From Gallionellaceae bacterium (GTDB lineage: Bacteria > Pseudomonadota > Gammaproteobacteria > Burkholderiales > Gallionellaceae), in assembly GCA_947445045.1 (NCBI GenBank), contig CANFCA010000058.1:1-6802 (forward strand): DNA of 6,802 nucleotides. Reading direction: 5' to 3'. Under the pieces are notes generated by a model that was not told the DNA's origin, did not search any database, and worked only from the letters and a program-made list of their open reading frames with translations. The position numbers and the translations under genes were made by a program. Of the stretch, positions 1 to 6,325 are shown in pieces (within the stretch, counting starts at the first letter, position 1; the number at the start of each line of letters is the position of its first letter).

Positions 1-399
1 CAACGTTTTCCCCTGCTCGGGTCGCCAACGACCATCGTAGCGTGGCTTCTCGCCCCGCGCACGTTGCGCCTCACGCAAGGCATCCAATTCTTCGGTTGAG
101 GTGTAGCAGTAGTAAGCCTTACCCTCATCCAACATTTGTTGCAGCACCGCTTTGTAGCGATCGATACGCTGCATTTGATAGAACGGGCCTTCGTCGTAAT
201 CTAAATTCAGCCACCCAATTCCATCCAAAATCGCTTGCACGGCTTCGGGCGTAGAACGCTCTACATCGGTATCTTCAATGCGCAAAATAAACGTGCCACC
301 CATCTTGCGCGCATAAGCCCAAGAAAATAAAGCGGTGCGTGCGCCGCCAATATGTAAGTAACCAGTCGGACTGGGGGCGAATCGGGTGCGTGTTGTCAT
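1..399 (-). CDS. gltX: Glutamyl-tRNA synthetase, N-terminal part (partial)
   Basis: Class I aminoacyl-tRNA synthetase that charges tRNA-Glu with glutamate in the cytoplasm. Only the first 133 codons are present; the gene continues past position 1, so the KMSKS loop and anticodon-binding domain cannot be seen. The N-terminus carries [16 protein letters not shown], with the HIGH-type signature HIGG at residues 16-19, then [12 protein letters not shown] (residues 38-49) and LDYDEGP (residues 66-72). The stretch [13 protein letters not shown] (residues 117-129) is the insert I know from full-length GltX and argues against the short GluQ (YadB) paralogue. The ATG at 399 puts FAPSPTG at residues 7-13, as usual. 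Upstream, AAAG two bases before the ATG is a weak ribosome site. Cys98 is present, but the equivalents of the other E. coli zinc ligands appear absent, so this is probably a zinc-free version. A terminator separates it from htpG, so it probably has its own promoter. Confidence 0.95.
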   Translation of the reverse strand, partial: MTTRTRFAPSPTGYLHIGGARTALFSWAYARKMGGTFILRIEDTDVERSTPEAVQAILDGIGWLNLDYDEGPFYQMQRIDRYKAVLQQMLDEGKAYYCYTSTEELDALREAQRARGEKPRYDGRWRPEQGKTL

Positions 400-470
400 A
401 TCTTTAAAGGTAGTCACAAAATTAAGTGTGCGCATTTTACGGCGTTTAGATGCGCTTGGGGTTAGCAAAC
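400..470 (-). promoter_or_regulatory. gltX leader with a possible -10 element
   Basis: The 71 bases between the htpG terminator and the gltX ATG should hold the gltX promoter, because the strong terminator upstream should stop htpG transcripts. On the minus strand a TAAAAT hexamer (434-439, five of six matches to the sigma-70 -10 consensus) would place a transcription start about 25-30 bases before the ATG. I see no good -35 hexamer at 16-18 bases from it, only C-rich sequence. The promoter is therefore weak, activator-dependent or misplaced by me. Confidence 0.3.
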
Positions 471-504
471 AAAAAAGACCCAGGCATCAACTGCCTGAGT
501 CTTT
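471..504 (-). terminator. Intrinsic terminator of htpG
   Basis: Read on the minus strand, a 13-base arm AAAGACTCAGGCA (504-492) pairs with TGCCTGGGTCTTT (486-474) across a 5-base loop, with a single U-G wobble. The T-run continues to 471, giving six T in a row that begin inside the stem. It begins 17 bases after the htpG stop codon. On the plus strand the hairpin is followed only by TTTAAG, so the minus-strand direction is preferred. Confidence 0.93.
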
Positions 505-521
505 AAGTAATGTAGATTATT

Positions 522-2426
522 CTAAACAGTACTCATTTCCAACATCAAATGATTCACGCGTTTTACAAATCCCGCCGGGTCGTCCAACTGCCCACCTTCA
601 GCCAACAAAGCTTGATCAAATAGCACTGCCGCCCAATCATCGAAGTGTTTTTGTTCTGCCTTTAAGCGCACGACGACTGGATGCGTCGGGTTGATTTCCA
701 AGATAGGTTTTGAGGTTGGCGCTTTTTGCCCCGCCGCTTTCAACATGCGCATCATGTTTGCGCCGAGATCATGCTCATCCGCCACCAAGCAAGCTGGCGA
801 ATCCGTCAGACGATGCGTCACGCGGACATCTTTGACGCGTTCCGCCAAACTGGCTTTGATTTTTTCAGTCAATTCTTTGTGATCATTAGCTTGTTTTTCT
901 TGCTCTTGCTTCTCGGCTTCGTCTTCTAAGCTACCTAAATCCAATCCACCTTTAGCAACCGACACCAGTGACTTACCGCTGAATTCAGTTACCGAACCGA
1001 CCACCCATTCATCCACGCGATCTGAGAGCAACAACACTTCGATGCCCTTTTTGCGGAACACTTCCAGATGCGGGCTATTCTTGGCCGCATTAAATGTATC
1101 AGCGGTGATGTAATAAATCTTGTCCTGACCCTCTTTCATCCGCGCGATGTAATCGGCAAGTGAAACATTTTGTGTATCGTTATCGGCATGCGTCGAAGCA
1201 AAGCGCAACAGCCCCGCAATCTTGTCTTTATTGGCAAAATCCTGACCCGCACCTTCTTTCAGCACCATGCCAAATTCAGCCCAAAACTTGGCGAATTTTT
1301 CGGTGTCGTTAGCTGCCAAATCTTCCAACAACCCCAAAATCTTTTTAGTACAACCAGAACGTATCGCCTCAATGTCTTTAGATTCTTGCAAAATTTCACG
1401 AGACACGTTAAGCGGCAAATCGGATGAATCCACAATACCGCGTACAAAACGCAAATAGGAAGGCAACAATTGCTCCGCATCGTCCATGATAAACACTCGA
1501 CGCACGTAAAGCTTGATGCCGTGTCTAGCATTGTGATCCCACATATCGAACGGCGCACGCGCTGGAATGTAGAGCAGCTGCGTGTACTCCTGGCGACCTT
1601 CTACACGCGCATGAGTCCACGCTAGAGGGTCTTCATAATCATGCCCGACATGCTTGTAGAACGCGGTATATTCCTCGTCTGTAATTTCATTTTTGCTGCG
1701 CACCCACAATGCGGAAGCTTGATTAACCGTTTCGTCTTCGTCGCCAACAACCTGCGCGCCATCCTTCCATTCTTCCTTTTTCATCACAATCGGTTGAACG
1801 ATGTGATCGGAGTATTTGTGGATAATGGAACGCAATTTTTGACCGCTCAACAAATCGTTTTGGTCGGCACGCAAATGCAAAGTGATTTTCGTACCGCGCT
1901 CGGCTTTCTCAATCATCTCGATAGAAAACTCGCCACCCCCATCGGACTCCCAACTCACGCCTTGATCTACGCTTTCACCCGCACGACGGGTAATGACAGA
2001 CACCTTGTCCGCCACGATAAATGCCGAATAAAAACCCACACCGAATTGACCAATCAGCCCTGCATCTTTTTGCTGATCACCACTCAACTTGGAGAAAAAT
2101 TCCCGCGTACCGGATTTGGCAATCGTGCCAAGGTTGTTAATCACTTCATCGCGGTTCATACCGATGCCGTTGTCGCTGATCGCCAACGTATTGGCATCCT
2201 TGTCGTAACTCACGCGAATGCTCAAATTGGAATCGTTCTCAAACAACGCCGCATTGTGTAGCCCTTCAAAGCGCAACTTGTCGCAAGCGTCAGACGCATT
2301 GGAAACCAACTCACGCAAAAAAATCTCACGGTTGGAATACAGCGAATGAATCATCAATTGCAGAAGTTGCTTAACCTCGGTTTGAAACCCCATTGTTTCT
2401 CGGTTCATCGTGGCGCTTTCAGTCAT
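522..2426 (-). CDS. htpG: Molecular chaperone HtpG (bacterial Hsp90)
   Basis: Cytosolic ATP-dependent dimeric chaperone that helps fold or remodel client proteins with the DnaK system. The product is 634 residues, normal for the family. The N-terminal GHKL ATPase shows [20 protein letters not shown] with the catalytic Glu39 and the ATP/Mg-binding Asn43, then ISDNGIGM with Asp85, and [11 protein letters not shown] of the lid region. The middle domain contains [14 protein letters not shown], whose Arg contacts the ATP gamma-phosphate in Hsp90 proteins. The C-terminal part is the dimerisation domain, ending [10 protein letters not shown] with a TAG stop. An in-frame TTG at 2474 would add 16 residues, but it lies in the spacer next to the predicted promoter -10 and has no Shine-Dalgarno. 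The ATG at 2426 has AAAGGA five bases upstream and is chosen. The gene is monocistronic, bounded by its own heat-shock promoter and terminator. Confidence 0.97.
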   Translation of the reverse strand: MTESATMNRETMGFQTEVKQLLQLMIHSLYSNREIFLRELVSNASDACDKLRFEGLHNAALFENDSNLSIRVSYDKDANTLAISDNGIGMNRDEVINNLGTIAKSGTREFFSKLSGDQQKDAGLIGQFGVGFYSAFIVADKVSVITRRAGESVDQGVSWESDGGGEFSIEMIEKAERGTKITLHLRADQNDLLSGQKLRSIIHKYSDHIVQPIVMKKEEWKDGAQVVGDEDETVNQASALWVRSKNEITDEEYTAFYKHVGHDYEDPLAWTHARVEGRQEYTQLLYIPARAPFDMWDHNARHGIKLYVRRVFIMDDAEQLLPSYLRFVRGIVDSSDLPLNVSREILQESKDIEAIRSGCTKKILGLLEDLAANDTEKFAKFWAEFGMVLKEGAGQDFANKDKIAGLLRFASTHADNDTQNVSLADYIARMKEGQDKIYYITADTFNAAKNSPHLEVFRKKGIEVLLLSDRVDEWVVGSVTEFSGKSLVSVAKGGLDLGSLEDEAEKQEQEKQANDHKELTEKIKASLAERVKDVRVTHRLTDSPACLVADEHDLGANMMRMLKAAGQKAPTSKPILEINPTHPVVVRLKAEQKHFDDWAAVLFDQALLAEGGQLDDPAGFVKRVNHLMLEMSTV

Positions 2427-2431
2427 ATCAG

Positions 2432-2437
2432 TCCTTT
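2432..2437 (-). promoter_or_regulatory. Shine-Dalgarno site that fixes the htpG start
   Basis: AAAGGA on the minus strand, five bases (CTGAT) before the ATG at 2426. It is the only good ribosome site in the 5' region and decides between this ATG and the upstream TTG at 2474. Internal ATGs at residues 7 and 12 have no comparable site. Confidence 0.85.
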
Positions 2438-2461
2438 CAGTTCGGTTAAATAGCTGCGTGT

Positions 2462-2493
2462 TAGATGGAGGCAAATTGATTTATTTCAAGGGG
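2462..2493 (-). promoter_or_regulatory. Sigma-32 (RpoH) heat-shock promoter of htpG
   Basis: The minus strand reads CCCCTTGAAA at 2493-2484, then 13 bases, then CTCCATCTA at 2470-2462. The heat-shock sigma factor consensus is CCCTTGAA followed, after about 13-15 bases, by CCCCATnTA; the -35 matches fully and the -10 matches in all but one fixed position. Transcription would start near 2455, leaving a leader of roughly 30 bases with the Shine-Dalgarno site. htpG is a classical RpoH regulon member in E. coli, so position and gene agree. I see no sigma-70-like pair here and no CIRCE (HrcA) inverted repeat. Confidence 0.87.
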
Positions 2494-2501
2494 AAGAAAT
2501 A

Positions 2502-2523
2502 CAAAACCGCCCCATTGGGGCGG
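2502..2523 (-). terminator. Intrinsic terminator of the NHL lipoprotein gene
   Basis: On the minus strand a perfect 7-bp GC stem, CCGCCCC (2523-2517) and GGGGCGG (2513-2507) with loop AAT, is followed by TTTTGT. It lies 22 bases after the stop codon of the lipoprotein gene and 8 bases before the htpG -35 box, so it insulates heat-shock control of htpG from upstream transcription. The T-tract is short but the stem is very stable. Confidence 0.85.
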
Positions 2524-2545
2524 CTTGTCCGCTTGTATAACGCTT

Positions 2546-3934
2546 TTACTGAATTTTTCGAATCATGTGGTTATGTGCATCCGTCACAAATAAGCTAAAT
2601 CCGTCAGATGTAATGCCAGTTGGCAGGTTGAATGCAGCGCCTGTGCCCATACCGTCTAAAGAGCTGGGTGCACCCGAACCGGCAAGGGTGGTCACTGCAC
2701 CACTAGCAACTACAATCTTGCGAATGATGTTATTGTCGCTGTCAGCCACATACAAGTTGGTTCCATCAGTAGTAATGCCAACAGGGGAGTTAAACGTTGC
2801 ACTTGTACCCGTGCCGTTTAATGAACCTACTACACCCGAACCTGCAATTGTGGTGACTGCTTTAGAGATTATATTTATTTGGCGAATTCTGTGATTGTTG
2901 GTATCTGCCACATACAGATTAGTCCCGTCAGTAGTAATGCCATAAGGAAGGTTAAATATTGCATTTATGCCCGTGACATTATCTTGCCACCCAGCTATGC
3001 CTGAACCCGCGATTGTTGTGACTGCTTTGCTCATGATATTTATCTGTCGTATGACATTATTGTTGGTGTCGGCTACATAAAGGTTAGTCCCGTCAGTAGT
3101 AATACCATAGGGAGAACTAAATGTTGCACTTATACCTATTCCCGTAGGGTTATCTTGCCATCCAGCTATACCAGTACCCGCAATCGTAGTGACTGCTTTG
3201 CTGAGTATATTTATCTGTCGTATGTCATGATTCACGAGTTCGGTAACATACAGGTTCGTCCCGTCTGTTGTAATGCCAAAAGGAGAGTTAAATGTTGCAC
3301 TAGTACCCGTGGCGTTTAATGAACCCGCTAAACCTGAACCCGCAATTGTAGTGACTGCTTTACTGATTATATTTATCTGCCGTATGACATGATTGTTGTT
3401 ATCTGCCACATAAAGGTTAGTCCCGTCAGTAGTAATGCCTGTAGGTAGATGGAACGTAGTATTTGTACCCGTGCCGTTTGATGAACCAGCTGAACCTGAC
3501 CCCGCAAGGGTAGTGACTGCAGAAGTAAGTTTGAGTGAAATATTTTGTTTTGCGCCACCCATTTGCGTCAAACAAGTTACAACTACATTGCTAACGTTAG
3601 CTACATTTATAGTGCCGCCCCCCAAACTAACAGTGCAAGTTTGCCCTACTGGCTGGGAAATCACGGTAACACCATAAGCTTTAAAGTTCCTGACAGGAAT
3701 GGGGAAAATAAAATTGCCATTGCTTGAAATCGTAAGATCGTCGCCAGCGTTATTTTGCAATACCACAAACTTACCCGCTCCAAGACCCGCAACCGAGCCG
3801 CCAACGGTGTATGTTGCATATGTGCCACATGCATCACCAGCGCATCCACCTCCACATCCAGATAATATCAACGCGCTGATAAGCAAGCCAAGGCAAAGTT
3901 TGATTAATAACCATACCCTTTTGTTATATTGCAT
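2546..3934 (-). CDS. Predicted outer-membrane lipoprotein with six-bladed NHL beta-propeller
   Basis: I recognise the fold but no specific function. The 462-residue product starts MQYNKRVW, followed by a hydrophobic segment (about residues 8-25) and the lipobox LSGC with Cys27 as the lipidated residue. The +2 residue is Gly, so by the E. coli rule it would go to the outer membrane. Two more cysteines follow (31 and 36). Residues about 39-122 form a small beta-rich domain starting YTVGGSVAGLGAGKFVVLQN, with Cys100 and Cys121 that could form a disulfide. Residues 139-462 are six NHL-type repeats with core GITTDGTNLYVADTNNHRIR. The ATG at 3934 has AAAGGG six bases upstream and puts the signal peptide at the N-terminus; a longer reading from 4066 would overlap the glpD end and bury the signal. 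NHL propellers usually bind proteins, RNA or sugars, or act as lyases; no active-site signature was recognised. The gene has its own promoter and terminator. Confidence 0.9.
   Translation of the reverse strand: MQYNKRVWLLIKLCLGLLISALILSGCGGGCAGDACGTYATYTVGGSVAGLGAGKFVVLQNNAGDDLTISSNGNFIFPIPVRNFKAYGVTVISQPVGQTCTVSLGGGTINVANVSNVVVTCLTQMGGAKQNISLKLTSAVTTLAGSGSAGSSNGTGTNTTFHLPTGITTDGTNLYVADNNNHVIRQINIISKAVTTIAGSGLAGSLNATGTSATFNSPFGITTDGTNLYVTELVNHDIRQINILSKAVTTIAGTGIAGWQDNPTGIGISATFSSPYGITTDGTNLYVADTNNNVIRQINIMSKAVTTIAGSGIAGWQDNVTGINAIFNLPYGITTDGTNLYVADTNNHRIRQINIISKAVTTIAGSGVVGSLNGTGTSATFNSPVGITTDGTNLYVADSDNNIIRKIVVASGAVTTLAGSGAPSSLDGMGTGAAFNLPTGITSDGFSLFVTDAHNHMIRKIQ
2549..3520 (-). repeat. Six tandem NHL-repeat units within the lipoprotein gene
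   Basis: In coding order the units are 3520-3359 (54 codons), 3358-3197 (54), 3196-3026 (57), 3025-2861 (55), 2860-2699 (54) and 2698-2549 (50, lacking the last strand). Each starts AVTT(L/I)AG, continues with a variable Gly-rich loop, then TF..P.GITTDGTNLYV and NH.IR.I. Similarity extends to the DNA: plus-strand GTCCCGTCAGTAGTAAT recurs exactly in units 1, 3 and 4, and ATATTTATCTG recurs at the ends of units 1-3. Units 3 and 4 share the loop AGWQDN and are each other's closest copies there. Units 5 and 6 are the most diverged, ending IRKI instead of IRQI. Confidence 0.95.
3854..3934 (-). other. Lipoprotein signal peptide with lipobox
   Basis: Residues 1-27 of the NHL protein. A positively charged start (Lys5, Arg6) and a hydrophobic core with a Lys12 interruption lead to ALILSGC. 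Signal peptidase II would cut before Cys27. The residues just after the cut are GGG, a flexible tether, with no Asp at +2 that would hold it in the inner membrane under the E. coli rule. Final location is inferred. Confidence 0.88.
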
Positions 3935-3940
3935 GATGAA

Positions 3941-3946
3941 CCCTTT
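3941..3946 (-). promoter_or_regulatory. Shine-Dalgarno site that fixes the lipoprotein start
   Basis: AAAGGG on the minus strand, six bases (TTCATC) before the ATG at 3934. It supports this start over the in-frame upstream alternatives that lie within the glpD coding region. Confidence 0.8.
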
Positions 3947-3974
3947 AGTTAATCGTTGTAACAATTTGTGTCCA

Positions 3975-4002
3975 ACTATAAGCGCTGCCATAGAAAAGTC
4001 AA
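3975..4002 (-). promoter_or_regulatory. Sigma-70-type promoter of the NHL lipoprotein gene
   Basis: The minus strand has TTGACT (4002-3997) and TATAGT (3980-3975), each five of six matches to the -35 and -10 consensus, separated by 16 bases. Transcription would start near 3968, about 34 bases before the ATG. The -35 box includes the TGA stop codon of glpD. I see no hairpin with a T-run between glpD and this gene, so read-through from the upstream operon may add to its expression. Confidence 0.7.
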
Positions 4003-5576
4003 ACTCTTTGGCATCGAGTGATTTCATGGTTGATAACTTCTTCATCCCAATCCATAACCACAGCAAAAGTCACGGCGAAGCGCCTCAACTCAGCCTCGGT
4101 AATCTTTGCCAGAATCAATAGCGGCAATCGGCGACGTAGCAAATCATCCAAGTGCATCACCATTTCGTTGCGTGCGCAAAACAGTAAATCGGCATAAATG
4201 AAAGGTAAGGTCGGCATAATTCTTTCAGCCAACTTTACATCCTTCTCAATGCTCTGCAACACTTCAACCACACGCTTGCCGTGCCTGCGTATCAGCCACT
4301 TGCCACTTTCCGTATCAATACCCAGTTGTTGTGCTTGCGCGCTGATTGCGGCACACCATTCGGCATAGCTCTCTTGAGGCATCGCTATTGGTGCCCAAGG
4401 AAACAACACGTCTTTAGTAGCGCATAATTTATCCACACCAAGCTCTGTGCACACTTTGTTAACGATAGTCGCAGCATCTTCTCGTGCCGAGGTAATCTTG
4501 CCGCCTATCGAGTGATGCACGCCGTTCTCAGCCGTCACCAACTCCCAATCACGGCTCATCGCTGAGGGCGAGGATTCATCGCTGCGTTTCATGGTGCGCA
4601 CGCCTGCGTAACTACCCACTACGTCCGCTTCAATCCATGCTGTCTTCAGATAATGATTCGCCTCGGTGAGCAAATAGCGAATGTCCTCCTGCTCTACCGT
4701 GACGCGATTCACGTCGCCGCTGTAGGCGGTATCTGTTGTGCCAAGCAGCGTCATGCCATACCAAGGAATGATAAAGAACACGCGCCCATCTGACTTGGCA
4801 GTTAATAGCAATGCCTCTTCACATGAAGGGGCAGGCAATACCAAATGTACGCCTTTGGTTAAACGACACCAGCTTCTTCCCTGCTCAGAAGCGGTTGTCC
4901 ATTGACCAGTGGTGTTGACGATTTGTTTGGCAGAAATTTTTACGCTGGCATTATTGGTCTGATCTTGAACAAACGCACCACACACCTTTCCATTTTGCTC
5001 AATCAATTCAGTCAATCGACAATAATTCACACACACTACGCTATGCTCTATCGCTCCCGAAATCAGCTCCAACACCAGCCGCGCATCATCGGTTTGCGCA
5101 TCGGCATAAATGAAACCACCTTTGAGATTGTCTGTATTGAGGCTCGGAAAGTGTTCTGCAAAAGTATCCTTATTGAAGTGATGATGCGAGTCTTTTGAAA
5201 ACAACTTGCCCGCGAAAAAATCGTACAGCGTTAAGCCAACTTTTAATAGCCATGACGGAACGCGATTATCGGCATATATAGGTACACCAAAATTCAAAGA
5301 CCAAACACGGTGTGGCGCAACCCGCAGCAACATCTCTCGCTCAGCCAATGCTTTTTTAACCAACTTAAAATCGTAGGACTCAAGATAACGCAAGCCGCCA
5401 TGTATCAACTTGCTGGACGCAGAAGAAGTCGCGCTCGCCCAATCACCTTGCTCAACAATGGCTACACGCAAGCCTCGCAGCGCCGCATCGTAGGCTACCC
5501 AGGCACCATAGATGCCACCCCCGCAAATCAGCAGGTCAAATTCACCGTTGGCTAACGAGGCAAAATCGCGTTTCAA
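3999..5576 (-). CDS. glpD: Aerobic glycerol-3-phosphate dehydrogenase (FAD, quinone-linked)
   Basis: Oxidises sn-glycerol-3-phosphate to dihydroxyacetone phosphate at the inner face of the cytoplasmic membrane and passes electrons through FAD to quinone. The 525-residue protein is slightly longer than E. coli GlpD (about 500). It has the dinucleotide-binding motif GGGIYG at residues 19-24 with the acidic end Glu42, the family signature SSASSKLIHGGLRYLE (51-66), LLGTTDT (277-283), GVRTMKRSDESS (325-336) with Arg327, Arg342, GGKITSAR (358-365), and the C-terminal DAO_C region with ARNEMVMHLDDLLRRR (468-483). The usual GVRP appears here as GVRT. The start is TTG at 5576, overlapping the TGA stop of ugpQ as TTGA. 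The MKRD N-terminus fits homologues and no other start lies nearby. No clear Shine-Dalgarno precedes it, so translation is probably coupled to ugpQ. Confidence 0.94.
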   Translation of the reverse strand: MKRDFASLANGEFDLLICGGGIYGAWVAYDAALRGLRVAIVEQGDWASATSSASSKLIHGGLRYLESYDFKLVKKALAEREMLLRVAPHRVWSLNFGVPIYADNRVPSWLLKVGLTLYDFFAGKLFSKDSHHHFNKDTFAEHFPSLNTDNLKGGFIYADAQTDDARLVLELISGAIEHSVVCVNYCRLTELIEQNGKVCGAFVQDQTNNASVKISAKQIVNTTGQWTTASEQGRSWCRLTKGVHLVLPAPSCEEALLLTAKSDGRVFFIIPWYGMTLLGTTDTAYSGDVNRVTVEQEDIRYLLTEANHYLKTAWIEADVVGSYAGVRTMKRSDESSPSAMSRDWELVTAENGVHHSIGGKITSAREDAATIVNKVCTELGVDKLCATKDVLFPWAPIAMPQESYAEWCAAISAQAQQLGIDTESGKWLIRRHGKRVVEVLQSIEKDVKLAERIMPTLPFIYADLLFCARNEMVMHLDDLLRRRLPLLILAKITEAELRRFAVTFAVVMDWDEEVINHEITRCQRV

Positions 5577-6325
5577 TGGTCGCGCAACTGCAAGGCTTTT
5601 TGCGGAAAATCTGTGATGAGTATGTCTACACCCAATTGCAATGCAGTGTTGATTTCCTCCTCACTATTGCAGGTGTAAACCGCGATGTGTTTATTTTGGT
5701 CACGCAGCAACTGAACCATCGCTGCATCTAAAGTTGAGATATGCACACAAAGACCATGCAAGAAAGAATGTGCTGCCAAGGCTTCTTTTGCCTTAGCAAG
5801 ATTTTGCTCTGGCTCAAAGTTATAAACGATAAGAAAATCCGGTGAGCATTCACGCGCATAAATCAAGCTGGGCAGATGAAATGAAGAAACCATAATCTCA
5901 TTCCCTGTTACCGCGCCGACCATTGATAAAGTCTGCTGCACCTTTATTTTTTGACGCTCAGGTAACTCGCCTTCATAACATTTAATTTCCAGCAGCAAGC
6001 GACAACGTTCCCGATAGCGATCCAGAAAACTTTGCAACTGAAAAAAACTTTCAGGTGAAGCGTTCGCAAAAAAATGATTCGCAACATTCATTTCTTGCAA
6101 CTGCGCATATTCAAAATCATCAACGTGCTTATCAGGATGGCCAATTTTCTCCAGCTTATCGTCATGCCACAATACCGTGACATCATCACGGCTTAACTGC
6201 ACATCGGTTTCAATACCATCAATCGCATAATTCAACGCTGCATCAAAAGCCGCTTGAGTGTTTTCTGCAGCTTCTCTATTCGCGCCACGGTGCGCGAATA
6301 TCTGAGTTTTATAAACATGACTCAT
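5573..6325 (-). CDS. ugpQ: Cytoplasmic glycerophosphodiester phosphodiesterase
   Basis: Hydrolyses deacylated phospholipids (glycerophosphodiesters such as glycerophosphoethanolamine) to sn-glycerol-3-phosphate and an alcohol. The 250-residue size matches UgpQ (about 247 in E. coli). It is a GDPD-family TIM barrel: FAHRGANREAAENT (10-23) with catalytic His12 and Arg13, GIETDVQLSRDD (37-48) with metal ligands Glu39 and Asp41, HDD at 54-56 with catalytic His54, a further acidic site in LLLEIK, and ITDFP near the C-terminus, typical of the last barrel strand. There is no signal peptide, so it is cytosolic like UgpQ rather than periplasmic like GlpQ. The ATG at 6325 overlaps the hydrolase stop as ATGA, with AAAGG six bases upstream. 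Its product is the substrate of GlpD, encoded next with a 4-base overlap. The symbol is by similarity; no ugp transporter genes are visible here. Confidence 0.92.
   Translation of the reverse strand: MSHVYKTQIFAHRGANREAAENTQAAFDAALNYAIDGIETDVQLSRDDVTVLWHDDKLEKIGHPDKHVDDFEYAQLQEMNVANHFFANASPESFFQLQSFLDRYRERCRLLLEIKCYEGELPERQKIKVQQTLSMVGAVTGNEIMVSSFHLPSLIYARECSPDFLIVYNFEPEQNLAKAKEALAAHSFLHGLCVHISTLDAAMVQLLRDQNKHIAVYTCNSEEEINTALQLGVDILITDFPQKALQLRDH

Noticed and set aside
1641..2261. 206-codon open frame on the plus strand, antisense to htpG
   Set aside because: It lies wholly inside the well-supported htpG gene, its product resembles no family I recognise, and open antisense frames are common opposite conserved coding sequence.
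2427..2474. TTG start at 2474 for HtpG, adding 16 residues
   Set aside because: It has no ribosome site and lies at the sigma-32 promoter, upstream of the expected transcript start.
2565..2894. Plus-strand open frame opposite the NHL repeats, and similar ones at 3435-3677 and 3699-4121
   Set aside because: These mirror the repeat structure or signal-peptide region on the opposite strand, with no supporting ribosome site or recognisable product.
2549..3520. Regularly spaced repeats of about 162 bases, considered as CRISPR or an intergenic repeat array
   Set aside because: The period is a whole number of codons, the reading frame is open throughout, and the translation gives clean NHL blades, so this is a protein repeat.
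3935..3974. Short inverted repeats (TTGT-T-ACAA; GTTA...TAAC) between the lipoprotein promoter and its ATG, considered as an operator
   Set aside because: The arms are only four bases long in AT-rich sequence and match no operator I can name; chance is a sufficient explanation.
3935..4066. A longer start for the NHL lipoprotein, adding 44 residues from 4066
   Set aside because: It would overlap 68 bases of glpD and bury the lipoprotein signal peptide inside the protein. The ATG at 3934 has a good Shine-Dalgarno site and a promoter just upstream.
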